Below are positions 45,878 to 57,307 of a stretch of DNA of 64,000 nucleotides, one piece after another. A program made the position numbers and the translations under genes. The notes beneath the pieces were generated by a model. The model was not told where the DNA came from. It did no database searches and worked only from the letters and a program-made list of their open reading frames with translations. Within the stretch, counting starts at the first letter, position 1. The number at the start of each line of letters is the position of its first letter. The stretch covers positions 2,000,798 through 2,064,797 of the forward strand of contig NZ_CP061280.1 of assembly GCF_014541205.1 (NCBI RefSeq). Direction: 5' to 3'. The DNA comes from Mannheimia bovis. Its GTDB lineage: Bacteria > Pseudomonadota > Gammaproteobacteria > Enterobacterales > Pasteurellaceae.

Positions 45878-47935
45878 ATGAAAAATGCGTTACCTTATCT
45901 TTGCTTATTCTATACCTCAAGCCTTTTTGCCCAATCTTGGCAACATTCCCATTTTTCTGATTTTAACGATAATCTCGAAAAACAGTTGTTTCAATCCCAA
46001 GTGCAGTTAGAAAAAGGCAATTATCCGCTTACGTTTAAATTTGGCGAACAATGTTATCAGCCACAACAAACGATAAAATTAAATCAATCTGTTACGTTAG
46101 TACCTTGTGTGAATGATGCTCCTCAACTACGCCTATTTCGTCAAGGCAATTATATGGCACAAATTGATATGCGAGGTGGCACACCGACACTAAAAATCAG
46201 TGTAGAACAGCAACCACAGCATAATGACTCTGTACTTCAAAGTTGCCCGAATTGGGACAAAAAACCGATTGAAATTGATGTTTCCTCTACTTTTTCCGAA
46301 GGAGAATCAGTGAGGGATTTCTATTCAGGAAACACTGCCATAGTTAAAAACGGCAAAGTTACCTTAATGCCTGACGAAAACGCAAGCGGTCTAATTTTGC
46401 TGGAAAAAAGCAACACCTCAAATAATGCGACCTTCGATTGGAAAAATGCTACTGTCTATTTCGTACTAACCGACAGATTCTATAACGGCGATCCCAGCAA
46501 TGACCACAGCTACAACCGACAAAAAGACGGAATACAAGAAATCGGCACGTTTCACGGCGGAGATCTAAAAGGCTTAACCTCAAAATTAGATTATCTACAG
46601 CAGCTAGGTGTCAATGTTTTATGGATTAGTTCCCCACTGGAGCAAATGCACGGCTGGGTTGGCGGTGGTGATAAAGGCGATTTTCCGCATTATGGATATC
46701 ACGGTTACTATCATTTGGATTGGACAAAATTAGATGCCAATATGGGCACCGAGGACGATTTAAGCCATTTTGTTCAACAAGCCCATCAACGTGGCATTCG
46801 AGTACTGTTTGATGTGGTGATGAACCATACCGGCTATGCTACGCTTGCGGATATGCAGGAATTTAACTTTGGTGGATTTTACCTAAAACCGGAGGAAATC
46901 AATCACACATTAGGCGAAAAATGGACACATTGGAAACCTAAATCAGGACAAAACTGGCACAGCTTTAACGATTTTATTCGCTTTAATGATAATCAGGCTT
47001 GGCAAAATTGGTGGGGAAAAGCGTGGGTTCGTGCCGATATTGCCGATTACGACAGCCCTAAATTTGATGATTTAAAAATGTCGCTCTCTGCCCTTCCGGA
47101 TCTAAAAACCGAGAGTGAACAAGCGGTCAAATTACCTGAATTTTTTGCAAATAAAAATACCAATGCCAAAGTATTGCCAAATGCTAAAGTGCGTGATTAT
47201 TTAATCAGTTGGTTATCGGATTGGGTGCGAAAATATGGAATTGACGGCTTTCGGGTTGATACCGCCAAACACGTTGAAAAATCAACGTGGCTAGCATTAA
47301 AACAATCCGCTCAACAAGCTTTAAACGAATGGCAACAAGCCAATCCCCAAGCCAGCTTTAATGATAACTTTTGGATGACAGGAGAGGCTTGGGGGCACGG
47401 CGTGTTCAAAAGTGATTATTATCAAAACGGCTTTGATGCAATGATCAACTTCGATTTTCAAGAGCAGGCTAAAAAAGGACTAAATTGCTTTGCCCATATT
47501 GAACCGGTTTATAGTGAAATGAGCCGTAAATTAAGCGACTTCAATGTGCTGAGCTATTTATCTTCACACGATACAAGATTATTCTTCCATTCTGATAGTG
47601 AACAAAATATCGAAAAACAAAAAATTGCCGCTAATTTACTGTTGCTTTCTCCCGGTGCTGTGCAAATCTACTATGGTGATGAGAGCGGACGAGAATTTGG
47701 AGCAACCGGTTCAGACCCGATACAAGGCACTCGTTCAGATATGAATTGGCAAGAGTTACGACAAAACGCTCAGAAGCAGGCGTTGTATCAACACTGGCAA
47801 AAGCTGGCACAATTCCGCCAACGTCATCCGGCTATTGGTGCCGGTGCTCACCGAACCATTAAAAATGACAGCTATTTTGCATTTAGCCGTCTACTGAATG
47901 AGGATAAAATTATGGCGATTTGGGTGGGAAATTAA
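45878..47935 (+). CDS. malS: Periplasmic alpha-amylase MalS
   Basis: MalS hydrolyses long maltodextrins in the periplasm so that MalE can import the products. The 685-residue precursor begins with a signal peptide (MKNALPYLCLFYTSSLFA). A GH13 catalytic domain from about 190 has FVLTDRFYNGDPSND, DVVMNHTG, the nucleophile Asp in GIDGFRVDTAKHVE, the acid/base Glu in TGEAWGHG and SSHDTRLF. The ATG at 45878 has AGAGG upstream; the frame is open to 45809 but that part covers the hairpin. In E. coli malS is at a separate locus; here it joins malEFG. Confidence 0.93.
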   Translation: MKNALPYLCLFYTSSLFAQSWQHSHFSDFNDNLEKQLFQSQVQLEKGNYPLTFKFGEQCYQPQQTIKLNQSVTLVPCVNDAPQLRLFRQGNYMAQIDMRGGTPTLKISVEQQPQHNDSVLQSCPNWDKKPIEIDVSSTFSEGESVRDFYSGNTAIVKNGKVTLMPDENASGLILLEKSNTSNNATFDWKNATVYFVLTDRFYNGDPSNDHSYNRQKDGIQEIGTFHGGDLKGLTSKLDYLQQLGVNVLWISSPLEQMHGWVGGGDKGDFPHYGYHGYYHLDWTKLDANMGTEDDLSHFVQQAHQRGIRVLFDVVMNHTGYATLADMQEFNFGGFYLKPEEINHTLGEKWTHWKPKSGQNWHSFNDFIRFNDNQAWQNWWGKAWVRADIADYDSPKFDDLKMSLSALPDLKTESEQAVKLPEFFANKNTNAKVLPNAKVRDYLISWLSDWVRKYGIDGFRVDTAKHVEKSTWLALKQSAQQALNEWQQANPQASFNDNFWMTGEAWGHGVFKSDYYQNGFDAMINFDFQEQAKKGLNCFAHIEPVYSEMSRKLSDFNVLSYLSSHDTRLFFHSDSEQNIEKQKIAANLLLLSPGAVQIYYGDESGREFGATGSDPIQGTRSDMNWQELRQNAQKQALYQHWQKLAQFRQRHPAIGAGAHRTIKNDSYFAFSRLLNEDKIMAIWVGN

Positions 47936-47955
47936 TCTTCCCCGTTAGGGGAAGA
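47936..47955. terminator. Hairpin between malS and malT
   Basis: TCTTCCCC (47936-47943) pairs with GGGGAAGA (47948-47955) over a 4-base loop directly after malS. T-runs are poor. It lies between convergent malS and malT, and an uptake signal follows at 48009-48018. Confidence 0.5.
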
Positions 47956-48036
47956 ATCGAAGCCGATTAGGGGAATGTGGACGATATTGCAAAAAATCAC
48001 AAAAAACAGACCGCTTGTTCCCCTGTGAGACTAAGA

Positions 48037-50763
48037 TCAATTATACCCCATCAACATAAGCAGCTCTTTCGTATAGCTGATCGCTTCATTACGATTAGTA
48101 ACACCGATTTTCTGATACAGATTTCGAATATGGGTTTTAATTGTGGTTGCTGCTACTTGCAATTCATCTGAAATTTGTTCATTGCTATACCCTGAATAAA
48201 TCAAGCCTAGTACCTGCCATTCCCGCTGTGTTAATGGGCTAATTCTTAATAGCTCCGGTACTTTCGGATTTTTCAGTAATTGATTCACAAAATTTTCATC
48301 AAAGTGTGCAAATTTTTGGCGATAAAATTGATTGATGTTGCGTAAAATAAATTGTGCTTTATGTAACACTAATTCATCCAGCACATTGAGTTGCAATAAA
48401 TGGCGGATCTGTTGTGCCATCACATCTCCTTCAATCACAAAAGCACTGATAAAGTTTGTTTGCCGTGTCAGTTTTAGTGCCTGAATTAAGTCTTGCTGAG
48501 CTAATTCTTTCTCGCCTTGTAAAAAATAAAGCCTGTTACGAACAATTAATGCACGATTTAAATCACTGATCAGAGAAAATTTTTCAGCAGTTTCAATTAA
48601 ATTATCTAAAATTACTTTCGCTTCAGTATATTCTTCAAGCAAGATTCGAGCCCGTGCAATATTACGCCATTGAATTTGAGTAAAATGGTTTTTATCAGAA
48701 ATTGGTGATGGATTTTGAATCAACCAATTACGAGCAGACTGAATGTCATTTGTCATCTGCCAATAAAACATCCTCACTTGATCAGCATTCGCAATCCAGT
48801 CGTGGTGATAAGAGTGAGAATGCTCTAACTGCTCAACTTCACCTAATAAGCGAGCAGTGTTATCCAAATTGCCACGAGCTAATGAAATTTTAGTGAGTAA
48901 GGTTAAGCATTGTAACTTGTCTTCAAATTTAGATAAGGCATTCATTCCGGCAACTGCCATCGACTCAGCTTTATCCAAGTTATACCATTCCCACAAAATT
49001 TTTCCCTTAGAACGTAGCAGGAATTCATACATCGGCACTTTTTGTAAGTGGTTTTCTTTTACGAAGTTACTTGCTTTATCTAGCATTTCATAGGCAGCTT
49101 GTGAAAAACCTTGAGCAAGCAAAATTTCAGATTGTTGAAGCTGCGACCATAAAATATTGTGGTAAGTATGGTGTTGGCGTGCCATACGCTCTGCTTTTTG
49201 TAACATTACTAACGCTTCTGCCAGATTGCCATGACAATGATGAGCTTCTCCAATAATTGAGGTGGCAACAATATGAGCGTAATAAGCATTTTCCGAGAGA
49301 TCATTTAACGCTTCTGAGGCTAATTGAAGTGCCGTATTTTCATCACCGGAATTGATAGCAATCTGAGCCCGTAGTACATTGAATTCCGCATTGGCAGTTT
49401 TACTTAACTCAATCTTATTTTCCGTCAAAGCTCGAGAAAAATCTGCCAAAATACCACCTACTTCACTATGACGGTGCTGGCTTTGCACCAGCCAAGCTTT
49501 GAGTAAAACTAAATTAGTATGTTCGGTTAAATGTGCGTAATCCAAACAATTTAAACTCTCTTCCAATAATTTTAACTCACCTTGATGAAATACAGTCCAC
49601 GCGTGCTTGCCTAAAATATTGAGCAATAATCCGGTATCCGATAACTGCATTGCATGATGCAGGGCTTCGGTTACATAGCCTAATTGTAACCACGCATTCG
49701 CCGCTTTTTGATGCAATTGTGGCAGTTCAGCATACAACTCATTTTGACAACATAAATTCAAAAAGGAAGCAAAAAGCGGATGGAATTTCCACCAACTATC
49801 ATCACTGCTCTGCCATTTACTGTTTGCCATTTGTTGCAAAAATAAGCCTTGTTTTTCAAGAGATTCTAATTTAGTTCGACTATTCTGCTCTCCGGTAACT
49901 GCTTGTACCAACGATTCATTCATTGAGTGTAATACGGAACAACGTAAAATAAACAATCTGGTTTCTTCATCTACTTTATTGAGCACTTCATCAGCTAAAT
50001 ATTCGTTGATATGAAAATGATTCGACTTGGCTAAGCGTTTGGCAATATCTTGCAGTGGCACTTGTAGTGTATGCGATTTATTTTTCGCAAAAAGGCTAAT
50101 TAACTGAAGAGCCGTTGGCCAACCTTCAACTTCGTTACAAAGTGCGATAGCATCTTGCTGATTTAACTCTGAACCTAATCTTGCTTGAAAAAACGCAGTA
50201 CTTTCTTGGTGATCAAACATAAGTTGGTTAATATCGATTTCCAACAATTGTTCTTGTACTCTTAAACTCGCAACACTTAACGGCGGAATAGATCGAGAAA
50301 TCAAGATAAGCGTCATATTAGATGGCTGATGTTTAATCCAATATTTTAATGCCTCATGAATTTCATCATTTTCAATAATATGATAATCATCAATAGCAAG
50401 ATAGAAATGTTCCGAAAACGCCGCTGCTTTAATCAATAATTGATTAAATAAAGCTAATAAATTAGCTTTGCGATTTTCCTCTAACAATACATCTATTTCT
50501 TCATTAATTGCAGAATGCAAGGCAGCACTAAAATAAGCAGCAAAACGATCCGAATTATTATCGCCTTCATCTAACGCATACCAGCCGATATTCTTTTTAT
50601 TTTCAATCCATTGAGAAACTAGGGTAGTTTTGCCATAACCGGCTGGTGCATTTATTAATACAACCGGATAACTGCAAGATTTGTCTAATTCTTGAATTAA
50701 ACGTTTTCTAGGGATGCTGTTTTGTAATCGAAAAGAACAAACAAGTTTTGATGGTATTAACAT
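48037..50763 (-). CDS. malT: Maltose regulon transcriptional activator MalT
   Basis: MalT is a STAND-family ATPase activator induced by maltotriose. The 908-residue protein has the Walker A motif in APAGYGKTTLVSQ (about 40-52), a long helical repeat middle (tetratricopeptide-like), and a C-terminal LuxR-type DNA-binding domain (about 838-900, with LTQREWQVLGLIYSGYSNEQI and TTIKTHIRNLYQKIGVTNR). Its length is close to the 901 residues of E. coli MalT. It diverges from malP, as in E. coli. Confidence 0.96.
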   Translation of the reverse strand: MLIPSKLVCSFRLQNSIPRKRLIQELDKSCSYPVVLINAPAGYGKTTLVSQWIENKKNIGWYALDEGDNNSDRFAAYFSAALHSAINEEIDVLLEENRKANLLALFNQLLIKAAAFSEHFYLAIDDYHIIENDEIHEALKYWIKHQPSNMTLILISRSIPPLSVASLRVQEQLLEIDINQLMFDHQESTAFFQARLGSELNQQDAIALCNEVEGWPTALQLISLFAKNKSHTLQVPLQDIAKRLAKSNHFHINEYLADEVLNKVDEETRLFILRCSVLHSMNESLVQAVTGEQNSRTKLESLEKQGLFLQQMANSKWQSSDDSWWKFHPLFASFLNLCCQNELYAELPQLHQKAANAWLQLGYVTEALHHAMQLSDTGLLLNILGKHAWTVFHQGELKLLEESLNCLDYAHLTEHTNLVLLKAWLVQSQHRHSEVGGILADFSRALTENKIELSKTANAEFNVLRAQIAINSGDENTALQLASEALNDLSENAYYAHIVATSIIGEAHHCHGNLAEALVMLQKAERMARQHHTYHNILWSQLQQSEILLAQGFSQAAYEMLDKASNFVKENHLQKVPMYEFLLRSKGKILWEWYNLDKAESMAVAGMNALSKFEDKLQCLTLLTKISLARGNLDNTARLLGEVEQLEHSHSYHHDWIANADQVRMFYWQMTNDIQSARNWLIQNPSPISDKNHFTQIQWRNIARARILLEEYTEAKVILDNLIETAEKFSLISDLNRALIVRNRLYFLQGEKELAQQDLIQALKLTRQTNFISAFVIEGDVMAQQIRHLLQLNVLDELVLHKAQFILRNINQFYRQKFAHFDENFVNQLLKNPKVPELLRISPLTQREWQVLGLIYSGYSNEQISDELQVAATTIKTHIRNLYQKIGVTNRNEAISYTKELLMLMGYN

Positions 50764-50926
50764 AATAAATTCTATTTTCCCTCATAACAAAATGGGGATG
50801 ATATATCCTCCATTTATGTTCTAACTACTTCCTAATAATCATACCACACAAGGTGATTATAAGGATGATTTGATTTTATTCGGATTTCACATAATAGCGG
50901 TGTTCATTTTTAACTGGGGGTTTCCT
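50764..50926. promoter_or_regulatory. Divergent malT-malP control region with MalT boxes
   Basis: Three MalT-box cores are visible: GGGGATGATA (50794-50803, 8 of 10 consensus positions), an inverted GGAGGA core (50806-50811) and GGATGA (50863-50868). The last begins 27 bases before the -10 candidate CATAAT (50890-50895), so it sits at about -36.5 relative to the predicted start. This matches the E. coli malP promoter layout of several MalT boxes. I see no strong CRP site. Confidence 0.75.
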
Positions 50927-53296
50927 ATGACATTTAATTCTATTGTAGAAAAATACTGTCGCTACTTTGATGTGGCAGATCCAAAACACTTCACCTTACA
51001 GCAATGGTACCAAGTCGTTGCAGAAGGTTCCCTTGAACTTATTTATAGTCAGCCTGCAACTAAACCGACAGAATCACGCCACGTAAACTATCTTTCGATG
51101 GAATTTTTAATCGGTCGTTTAACCGGCAATAATTTAATGAATTTAGGATATTACGAACAAATTCGTGAATATCTTAAACAATATCAAGTTGAATTAGTAG
51201 ATGTTTTAGAGCAAGAGCGTGATCCAGCATTGGGAAATGGTGGATTAGGTCGTCTTGCTGCCTGTTTTTTAGACTCAATGGCAACTGTTGGACAAAATGC
51301 GACCGGCTACGGGCTTCACTATCAATACGGTCTATTCAAACAAAGCTTTAAAGAGGGAATGCAAAAAGAAGCTCCGGATACTTGGGCTCGTGATAGCTAC
51401 CCTTGGCATCGTTTTAATCCATCTAAAACCCGTCATATCGGGTTTGGTGGAAAAATCAAACAAATTCAAGCCGATCAATATGAGTGGCAACCTAAATTAA
51501 CAATTCAAGGTAAAGCATTTGATTTGCCAATCGTAGGTTACAAAAATAACATCATTCAACCGCTGCGTTTATGGCAGGCAGATAGTGATCAATCTTTTGA
51601 TTTTGATGCTTTTAATGACGGTAAATTCTTAACTGCAGATAAAACTATTGTCAATGCAGCCGCACTTACGCAAGTACTTTACCCAAATGATAACCATAAA
51701 GCAGGGCAAAAATTACGCTTAATGCAACAATACTTCCATTGTGCCTGCTCTGTGGCAGATATTTTAGATCGCCACCTCAGCGAAGGTTATCCGTTAGAAG
51801 ATTTGGCTAAACGCCAAGTAATCCAATTGAATGATACTCACCCAACACTCGCTATACCTGAATTAATGCGTGTACTGTTAGATGATCACCAATTCACTTG
51901 GGAACAGGCTTGGGATATTTGCTCAAATACCTTTGCTTACACTAATCATACCTTATTACCTGAAGCTCTTGAGCAATGGGATCAACGCCTATTTAAGCAA
52001 TTATTACCTCGCCATTACCAAATTGTGGAAAAAATCAATGATATTTTCCACAACCAAGTACGGGCGGAATTTGGCGATGATGCCAAAATTTGGGAAAAAT
52101 TAGCCGTACTATTTGACTATCGTGTGCGTATGGCTAACCTTTGCGTTGTTACCTGTTTCCGTGTAAACGGTGTTGCAGAAATTCACTCGGATCTCTTAGT
52201 AACCGACTTATTCCCGGAATATCACCGATTGTTCCCAACAAAATTCTGTAATGTTACTAACGGCATCACACCTCGTCGTTGGATTAGACAAGCAAACCCA
52301 CAATTAAGTGATTTATTGGATCGTACCTTAAAACAAGATTGGACACACGATCTGGAATTATTAAAAGGCGTTGAAAAATATGTTGATGACACCGGCTTCC
52401 GTGAAGAATATCAACGTATTAAACGTAACAATAAAGTGGTTTTAGCAAATGAAATCCATAAAACACTAGGATTAAATGTCAATCCAAGTGCGATTTTTGA
52501 TGTACAAATCAAGCGTTTCCACGAATATAAACGCCAACATTTAAATTTATTAAATATTATTGCGACCTATCAGTCGCTAAAAGCTAACCCAAACCAAGAT
52601 TACACTCCACGTGTATTCCTATTCTCAGGCAAAGCGGCACCGGGTTATTATTTAGCAAAAAATATTATTCACGCCATTAACAATGTGGCAGATATTATCA
52701 ACAACGATAAACAAGTGAATGATAGACTACAAGTGGTATTCCTACCGGATTATCGAGTCAGCCTTGCTGAAAAAATTATTCCCGCTGCCGATGTTTCAGA
52801 GCAGATATCAATGGCAGGAAAAGAAGCCTCCGGTACCGGTAATATGAAATTGGCACTTAACGGTGCATTAACATTAGGTACACTAGATGGAGCTAATGTG
52901 GAAATTGCCGAGATGGTGGGTGAGGAAAATGTCTTTATCTTCGGACATACCGTAGAAAGCGTGCGGGAACTGTTAGCAAAAGGTTATCAGCCTAAAACCT
53001 ATTACAATCAAGATCCGATTCTGAAAAATGCGGTTGATTTCTTAGCCAAAGGGAAAGCCTCTCACGGCAATAAAGAAACATTCAAACTAATGTTAGACAG
53101 CCTGCTAGAACGCGATCCGTTCCTAGTCTTTGCCGATTTTGACAGCTACCGCCAAACACAAGAGAAAATTGGTATAGCCTATTTAGATCAAGAAGCTTGG
53201 CTACGTAGTGCGATTTTAAATACTGCCCGTTTAGGTACGTTTAGCTCAGACCGCTCAATTAAAGATTATCAACAACGTATTTGGTTGAATAGATAA
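50927..53296 (+). CDS. malP: Maltodextrin phosphorylase
   Basis: MalP releases glucose 1-phosphate from maltodextrins by phosphorolysis with pyridoxal phosphate. The 789-residue protein matches MalP (E. coli 797), with [47 protein letters not shown] and the PLP-lysine region [19 protein letters not shown] (near residue 640). The frame opens upstream to 50870, but [10 protein letters not shown] is the family-like start, with GGGGG before it. malQ follows after about 80 bases. Confidence 0.95.
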   Translation: MTFNSIVEKYCRYFDVADPKHFTLQQWYQVVAEGSLELIYSQPATKPTESRHVNYLSMEFLIGRLTGNNLMNLGYYEQIREYLKQYQVELVDVLEQERDPALGNGGLGRLAACFLDSMATVGQNATGYGLHYQYGLFKQSFKEGMQKEAPDTWARDSYPWHRFNPSKTRHIGFGGKIKQIQADQYEWQPKLTIQGKAFDLPIVGYKNNIIQPLRLWQADSDQSFDFDAFNDGKFLTADKTIVNAAALTQVLYPNDNHKAGQKLRLMQQYFHCACSVADILDRHLSEGYPLEDLAKRQVIQLNDTHPTLAIPELMRVLLDDHQFTWEQAWDICSNTFAYTNHTLLPEALEQWDQRLFKQLLPRHYQIVEKINDIFHNQVRAEFGDDAKIWEKLAVLFDYRVRMANLCVVTCFRVNGVAEIHSDLLVTDLFPEYHRLFPTKFCNVTNGITPRRWIRQANPQLSDLLDRTLKQDWTHDLELLKGVEKYVDDTGFREEYQRIKRNNKVVLANEIHKTLGLNVNPSAIFDVQIKRFHEYKRQHLNLLNIIATYQSLKANPNQDYTPRVFLFSGKAAPGYYLAKNIIHAINNVADIINNDKQVNDRLQVVFLPDYRVSLAEKIIPAADVSEQISMAGKEASGTGNMKLALNGALTLGTLDGANVEIAEMVGEENVFIFGHTVESVRELLAKGYQPKTYYNQDPILKNAVDFLAKGKASHGNKETFKLMLDSLLERDPFLVFADFDSYRQTQEKIGIAYLDQEAWLRSAILNTARLGTFSSDRSIKDYQQRIWLNR

Positions 53297-53304
53297 TAAC
53301 TTCG

Positions 53305-53332
53305 GGCGACTTCTTCTCAACAGGAAGTCGCC
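53305..53332 (+). other. Hairpin between malP and malQ
   Basis: GGCGACTTC (53305-53313) pairs with GAAGTCGCC (53324-53332) over a 10-base loop, followed by TATTTTCT. It could be an attenuator that sets malQ below malP. Confidence 0.5.
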
Positions 53333-53378
53333 TATTTTCTGTTGTATTTCATATATATTTGATATGTGGAGAAAAATG

Positions 53379-55457
53379 ATGAAAATAACTACCAAACAAT
53401 ATCATCGGGCAGGTATTATGCCCTATTTTTTCGATGAACGTGGTGTAAAAAAATCAGCGTCCGAAAAAATAAAATATACTTTATTCAAAACATTTAACGG
53501 CAATATTCAAGTAAGCTCTACACCAATTCCTGCTGTCAAAATTTTTTATCAGCACCAACCCTGTTTTTTACCTTTCCATTTAGCCGATAAAAAAAATCCA
53601 TTAACCGGCAATTGGCAGCTCCAACTAGAAAACTCAAGCCAAGTTATTTCCGGTAAAATTAAAGCTCGGGGAATTACATTACCCCAAGACTTACCTTTAG
53701 GTTATCACCAATTACAACTAAACACGGTAGATAAAACCTTTAATTGCACTATTATTATCGCTCCGGAGCGTTGCTATCAACCTCAAGCCGTGCTTGAACA
53801 AAAAAAATTATGGGGAACATTTCTACAGCTCTACACCTTAAAATCAGCCAACAACTGGGGAATCGGTGATTTTGGTGATTTAAAAAACTTCATCCAACAA
53901 ATTGCACCTTACCAAGCAGATTTTATTGGCTTGAATCCGATTCACTCTCTTTTTCCGGCAAACCCGAATTCTGCAAGCCCATACAGCCCATCCTCTCGCC
54001 GATGGCTGAATATCGCCTACATTGATGTCAATCAGTTGGTAGAATTTCAACAAAGCGATGAAGCTCAAACTTGGTTTCATTCCGCTGAAATCCAGCAACA
54101 GTTATCTCAATTACGCAATCAAGCCTGGTTAAATTACGATCAAATCATTCCATTGAAATTGAAAGGGCTACGCTTTGCTTTTGCAAAATTCCAGCAAAAT
54201 ATGACCGCTTGTTCCGACTCAGCCTTCACTGAATTTGTACAAAAAGGTGGTGAGAGTCTACAAGTTCAAGCTACATTTGATGCTCTTCATCAATATTTAT
54301 CCACACAATTTGCGGACCAATGGGGCTGGGATTTCTGGGCGAAAGCGTACCAAGATTATCATTCTGCTGCCGTACAACAATTTAGAGAAACACATAAAGC
54401 AGACGTGGAATTTTACCTTTGGTTGCAATTCATTGCCGATCAGCAATTAGCAGAATGTGATGCAATTTGCCGTCAGCAAAATATGAACATTGGTATGTAT
54501 CGCGATCTCGCCGTTGGCGTCAGCCCCAATGGAGCAGAAACGTGGAATGACAAACAACTTTATTGTTTAAATACGTCTGTCGGTGCTCCACCTGATGTAT
54601 TAGGTCCACAAGGACAAAACTGGGGCTTAACCCCAATGAATCCACACGTGTTAAAACAACAAGCCTACCGCCCGTTTATTGAGTTGGTCAGAGCTAATAT
54701 GAAGCATTGCGGAGCATTACGCCTTGACCATATTATGTCTTTATTACGATTATGGTGGATTCCAAAAGGCGACAGTGCAGTGAATGGTGCTTATATCCGT
54801 TATCCTGTTGATGATTTAATTGCTATTTTGGCACTTGAAAGCCAACGCCATCAATGCCTGATTATCGGTGAAGATTTAGGCACTGTGCCAAAAGAAATTG
54901 TCAGCAAACTCAAAAATGCAGGTATTTTGTCTTACAAAATCTTCTACTTTGAATTTGACGAACATGGCCAAAGCCGTGATTTGCAGCATTATCCTTATCA
55001 AGCAATGACAACGTTAAGCACTCATGATTTACCAACTATTAATGGTTATTGGCGAGGCTATGATTTTGAATTAGGCGAAAAATTCGGTGTATATCCGAAT
55101 GCAGAAATTCTGGCAATTCTGAAACAAGAACGGGTAAATGCAAAAGCAAAAATATTAAAACGACTAAAGCAACATAATGTCACGATAGAACCTGAAATCA
55201 ACGAACAGCTCAATTCCGCGGTAAATACCTCATTTATTCATCGTTTACAAAAGTATGTAGCAAATGTGAGTAGCGGACTATTCGGCTTCCAACCTGAAGA
55301 TTGGTTGGGCATGACCGAGCCGGTTAATATACCGGGAACCAGTACGCAATATGCCAACTGGCGACGTCGCTTGACCGTAAATATTGAAGATATTTTTGCT
55401 GATACTGCAATCCAAGCTTTATTGAGGAAAGTGAACAAAATCCGTAAAGAAAAATAA
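53379..55457 (+). CDS. malQ: 4-alpha-glucanotransferase (amylomaltase)
   Basis: MalQ transfers glucan chains, letting short dextrins be extended so MalP can degrade them. The 692-residue GH77 protein has the catalytic elements GMYRDLAVGVSPNGAETW, ALRLDHIMSLLRLWWIP (nucleophile Asp), IIGEDLGTVP (acid/base Glu) and STHDLPTINGYW. Two ATGs sit side by side; GGAG at 53368-53371 is seven bases from the one at 53379, but 53376 is also possible. An uptake signal lies in the coding region at 54203-54212. It ends at a strong terminator. Confidence 0.94.
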   Translation: MKITTKQYHRAGIMPYFFDERGVKKSASEKIKYTLFKTFNGNIQVSSTPIPAVKIFYQHQPCFLPFHLADKKNPLTGNWQLQLENSSQVISGKIKARGITLPQDLPLGYHQLQLNTVDKTFNCTIIIAPERCYQPQAVLEQKKLWGTFLQLYTLKSANNWGIGDFGDLKNFIQQIAPYQADFIGLNPIHSLFPANPNSASPYSPSSRRWLNIAYIDVNQLVEFQQSDEAQTWFHSAEIQQQLSQLRNQAWLNYDQIIPLKLKGLRFAFAKFQQNMTACSDSAFTEFVQKGGESLQVQATFDALHQYLSTQFADQWGWDFWAKAYQDYHSAAVQQFRETHKADVEFYLWLQFIADQQLAECDAICRQQNMNIGMYRDLAVGVSPNGAETWNDKQLYCLNTSVGAPPDVLGPQGQNWGLTPMNPHVLKQQAYRPFIELVRANMKHCGALRLDHIMSLLRLWWIPKGDSAVNGAYIRYPVDDLIAILALESQRHQCLIIGEDLGTVPKEIVSKLKNAGILSYKIFYFEFDEHGQSRDLQHYPYQAMTTLSTHDLPTINGYWRGYDFELGEKFGVYPNAEILAILKQERVNAKAKILKRLKQHNVTIEPEINEQLNSAVNTSFIHRLQKYVANVSSGLFGFQPEDWLGMTEPVNIPGTSTQYANWRRRLTVNIEDIFADTAIQALLRKVNKIRKEK

Positions 55458-55477
55458 CAAATACACAGTAAACAGAA

Positions 55478-55511
55478 AAAGGGGTAAAAGAATTTATTCT
55501 TTTACCCCTTT
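55478..55511. terminator. Bidirectional terminator after malQ
   Basis: AAAGGGGTAAAAGAA (55478-55492) pairs with 55497-55511 over a 4-base loop, a perfect 15-bp stem with A-rich and T-rich ends. It lies between convergent malQ and the YidE-family gene. Confidence 0.85.
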
Positions 55512-55529
55512 CGTATATTAAGAAGAATA

Positions 55530-57188
55530 CTACCCTGCAACCCAAAGCATTATCGCCAGCACTTGTGGCAACATTATGCGTAGAAACATTACAAGTGGGT
55601 AAACAGTAGCATAAGAGAGAGCAGCTGCACCGTTACCTTCTTTGATTTCGTTAGCGAATGCAAGAGCCGGTGGGTCGGTCATTGAACCGGCAAGTAATCC
55701 ACAAAGACTTAGGTAGTTCATTTTGGCGTAAATTCTGGCAATCAATCCTGTAATCATAAGCGGAAAGAAGGTGATGATTGCACCAAAGAGAATCCATTCC
55801 ATACCTTCGCTACTGAGTAATGTTTCAAGAAATCTTCCGCCCGATTTTAAACCAACAACCGCTAAGAAAAGCACAATCCCAATTTCACGCAGAGCAAGGT
55901 TCGCACTCGGTGGCATAAACCAATAAAGTTTACGAATGCTGCCAATTCTTGCCAAAATGAGAGCCACCACCAGAGGTCCTCCGGCTAAACCCAGCTTTAA
56001 CGCAACAGGGAAGCCCGGTAAATAAATTGGAATAGAGCCAAGTAGCACGCCTAAACCAATCCCAATAAAAATAGGTAACATTTGGACTTGTTGTAATTTC
56101 GATTGAGCATTGCCGATAATCGTCATTACCATTTCAATATCAGCTTGACGACCAACTAAATTCAATACATCACCGAATTGCAGCGTCATATCGCCCGTTG
56201 GGATTAACTCTACCCCAGCACGGTTGAGGCGTGAAATCACAACATCATATTTGCCTTTGAGCATTAATTGACGAATTTGTTTGCCGAATACTTTTTCGTT
56301 AGTAACTACTGCTCGTTCTGAACGATAAATTGTGCCTTTTGTGGAAACAGATACATCTGCAACTTCGCCCAAAATAATTTGCATTTTATGTAACGATGCT
56401 TGATCGCCTACTAAATGTAATATATCACCAACTTGTAATACCGTATCTACTCGGGGAATAGAAAGCTCCTCACCTCTTTTTAAACGAGAGTAGGAAACTT
56501 CGTGCAAATCAAAATCAGGTAATTGATTAAGTGTTAAACCGTTAATATTAGGATTTGTTAAACGCACATTTAAAGTGCTGAGTTGTTCTTTACCTTGATT
56601 TTGAGATTGGTTAAAAGCTTCTGCTTCTTTATCAATATTAACTTTTAAGATGATACGAATTAACCACATTGCCAACAGAATACCGATAATCCCAAACGGA
56701 TAAGCAATGGCATAGCTCATACCCATCATTTCGGTTACATTTTCGCCACTTAGTTCGGCAAGCACTTGTTGACCAGCCCCAAGAGAAGGTGTGTTAGTAA
56801 CCGCTCCCGAGAAAATGCCTAAAATCACAGGTAATGGAACACCGAACAATTTATGAATAAGAACAACAAGGACACCACTAAGTAACACAATTAAAACGGC
56901 AAAACCATTGAGCTTTAAGCCTGAATGTTTAAGGGAAGCAAAGAAACCCGGACCTACTTGAATACCTATTGAGTAAACAAATAAAATTAAACCGAATTCC
57001 TGAATAAAATGGAGAGTGTGGGCATCAAGTTTTACACCAAATTGTGCCATAAAATGGGACACCAATAACCCGCCAAATAACACACCACCAATGCCTAAAC
57101 CAACGCCTCTAATTTTGATATGACCAATCCATAAACCAAGTACTGCCACTAAAGATAATAAACTGACAGTAAGTGCAATTTCGCTCAT
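55530..57188 (-). CDS. YidE/AspT-family putative transport protein
   Basis: The 552-residue inner-membrane protein has two hydrophobic blocks (about 1-190 and 370-552) with a pair of cytoplasmic TrkA-C (RCK_C) domains between them, seen as [17 protein letters not shown] and [17 protein letters not shown]. This is the layout of the AspT/YidE family. The motif [15 protein letters not shown] and its counterpart [15 protein letters not shown] mark the two membrane halves. Substrate is unknown. It is monocistronic. Confidence 0.87.
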   Translation of the reverse strand: MSEIALTVSLLSLVAVLGLWIGHIKIRGVGLGIGGVLFGGLLVSHFMAQFGVKLDAHTLHFIQEFGLILFVYSIGIQVGPGFFASLKHSGLKLNGFAVLIVLLSGVLVVLIHKLFGVPLPVILGIFSGAVTNTPSLGAGQQVLAELSGENVTEMMGMSYAIAYPFGIIGILLAMWLIRIILKVNIDKEAEAFNQSQNQGKEQLSTLNVRLTNPNINGLTLNQLPDFDLHEVSYSRLKRGEELSIPRVDTVLQVGDILHLVGDQASLHKMQIILGEVADVSVSTKGTIYRSERAVVTNEKVFGKQIRQLMLKGKYDVVISRLNRAGVELIPTGDMTLQFGDVLNLVGRQADIEMVMTIIGNAQSKLQQVQMLPIFIGIGLGVLLGSIPIYLPGFPVALKLGLAGGPLVVALILARIGSIRKLYWFMPPSANLALREIGIVLFLAVVGLKSGGRFLETLLSSEGMEWILFGAIITFFPLMITGLIARIYAKMNYLSLCGLLAGSMTDPPALAFANEIKEGNGAAALSYATVYPLVMFLRIMLPQVLAIMLWVAG

Positions 57189-57258
57189 AACAGCCTCTAT
57201 CTAATACGAAATACCTCAAAAATGGTAGTTAATTTTAGCAAATCTCAAAAACCAAAAA

Positions 57259-57307
57259 TGCGATCTATATCAAAAAAATAAATATTGATAGCATTACTCC
57301 AATGCTA
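57259..57307. promoter_or_regulatory. Candidate regulatory sites upstream of the antiporter-like gene
   Basis: Two elements are seen in the 57189-57403 spacer. TGCGATCTATATCAAA (57259-57274) resembles a CRP or CRP-S site, with mismatches in its right half. A perfect 7-bp inverted repeat TAGCATT (57289-57295) with AATGCTA (57301-57307) may be an operator. Both are tentative. Confidence 0.35.
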
